This document shows, in pieces, positions 24,604 to 24,943 of a DNA stretch of 24,943 bases. Numbering within the stretch: position 1 is the stretch's first letter; every line of letters begins with the position of its first letter. The position numbers were made by a program, and so were the translations under genes. The notes beneath the pieces were generated by a model. The model saw only the letters and a list, made by a program, of their open reading frames with translations, searched no databases and was not told the DNA's origin. Source of the DNA: CAZTTH01 sp964615975 (GTDB taxonomy: Bacteria > Verrucomicrobiota > Lentisphaeria > JABSQK01 > JAJFLO01); the NCBI GenBank assembly GCA_964615975.1, contig CAZTTH010000048.1, positions 1-24,943 on the forward strand, written 5' to 3'.

Positions 24604-24943
24604 TTAAAGTTGGCTTAATGCTTCATCAATGATATTGGCAGGCATGGGGAAATAACCATCCTTCGCGACGATTTCCTGGCCCGCACGCGAAAGCACGAAG
24701 CGGAGAAATTCCGCCGTTAATTTATCCATGGGCTGGTTGGGTTTTTTGTTGACGTAAATGTATAAGAAACGTGCCAGTGGGTAATTACCGTTCAGGCAAT
24801 TCTCCAGTGTTGCCGCAAAGTACCCAGACTTGTCCGCTCCTAACGGCACGGCCCTGACACCGGAGGTGATATAACCAATGCCGGAATATCCGATCCCGTT
24901 TAATTCGGTTCCGATGCTCTGTACCACTGACGATGATCCGGGT
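24604..24943 (-). CDS. pstS: PstS-type phosphate-binding protein, C-terminal part (truncated by window edge)
   Basis: The last ~113 residues of a periplasmic phosphate-binding protein whose N-terminus lies beyond the window. It begins at the PGSSSVVQSIGTELNGIGYS segment, which aligns with PGSSSVVQGIASELGAIGYS of the second copy, and stays aligned to the end (NCLNGNYPLARFLYIYVNKK, KDGYFPMP, ALSQL). About 70% of residues look identical by eye. It ends 14 nt before a strong hairpin, so it seems to be a separate transcription unit. It may serve as an additional binding protein or a sensor of a different affinity. Confidence 0.93.
   Translation of the reverse strand, partial: PGSSSVVQSIGTELNGIGYSGIGYITSGVRAVPLGADKSGYFAATLENCLNGNYPLARFLYIYVNKKPNQPMDKLTAEFLRFVLSRAGQEIVAKDGYFPMPANIIDEALSQL

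Overview
The window is a two-block piece of a Gram-negative, proteobacterial-type chromosome. All supported genes lie on the minus strand, so reading order runs from high to low coordinates. Outer-membrane proteins (a porin O/P protein and a FadL-type protein), long-form PstC and PstA permeases, a PhoB/PhoR pair and many His-Asp hybrid kinases point to Pseudomonadota. The exact lineage cannot be fixed from the sequence. Base composition is near 50% GC, with AT-rich control regions.

Block 1 (about 12.7-24.9 kb) is a phosphate-starvation locus. A truncated PstS-type phosphate-binding protein (24604 to the window edge) ends at a strong hairpin. Next comes an AT-rich control region with four 7-bp half-sites (CTTAACA/TTTAACA on the coding strand) spaced exactly 11 bp apart. 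This is the layout of a PhoB box, but the half-site differs from the enterobacterial CTGTCAT. Downstream, in order, are a phosphate-selective porin, a second complete PstS, PstC, PstA, PstB, PhoU, PhoB, PhoR and an unrecognised alpha-helical protein. Spacing is short, phoU and phoB overlap by ATGA, and phoB and phoR are 3 nt apart. Phosphate would cross the outer membrane through the porin, be bound by PstS and be imported by PstCAB. PhoU, PhoR and PhoB would sense the status and drive the locus.

Block 2 (about 0.2-12 kb) is a signalling locus. A FadL/OmpP1-type outer-membrane protein is followed 23 nt later by a soluble receiver-histidine kinase. After a 257-bp gap with two perfect hairpins come three large related hybrid histidine kinases: GAF-HK-REC-REC-HPt, 6TM-PAS-PAS-HK-REC and PAS-GAF-PAS-PAS-PAS-HK-REC. 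Only one carries an HPt domain, and no DNA-binding response regulator lies beside them, so their output is encoded elsewhere or uses shared phosphotransfer.

Between the blocks, 12.1-12.7 kb holds at most one doubtful small ORF plus hairpins, AT palindromes and a copy of a CACGAA-type dispersed repeat. The first 190 bases hold a related TTCGCG-type repeat and a GC-rich stretch of uncertain coding status. No rRNA, tRNA, CRISPR array, insertion sequence or phage gene was seen.
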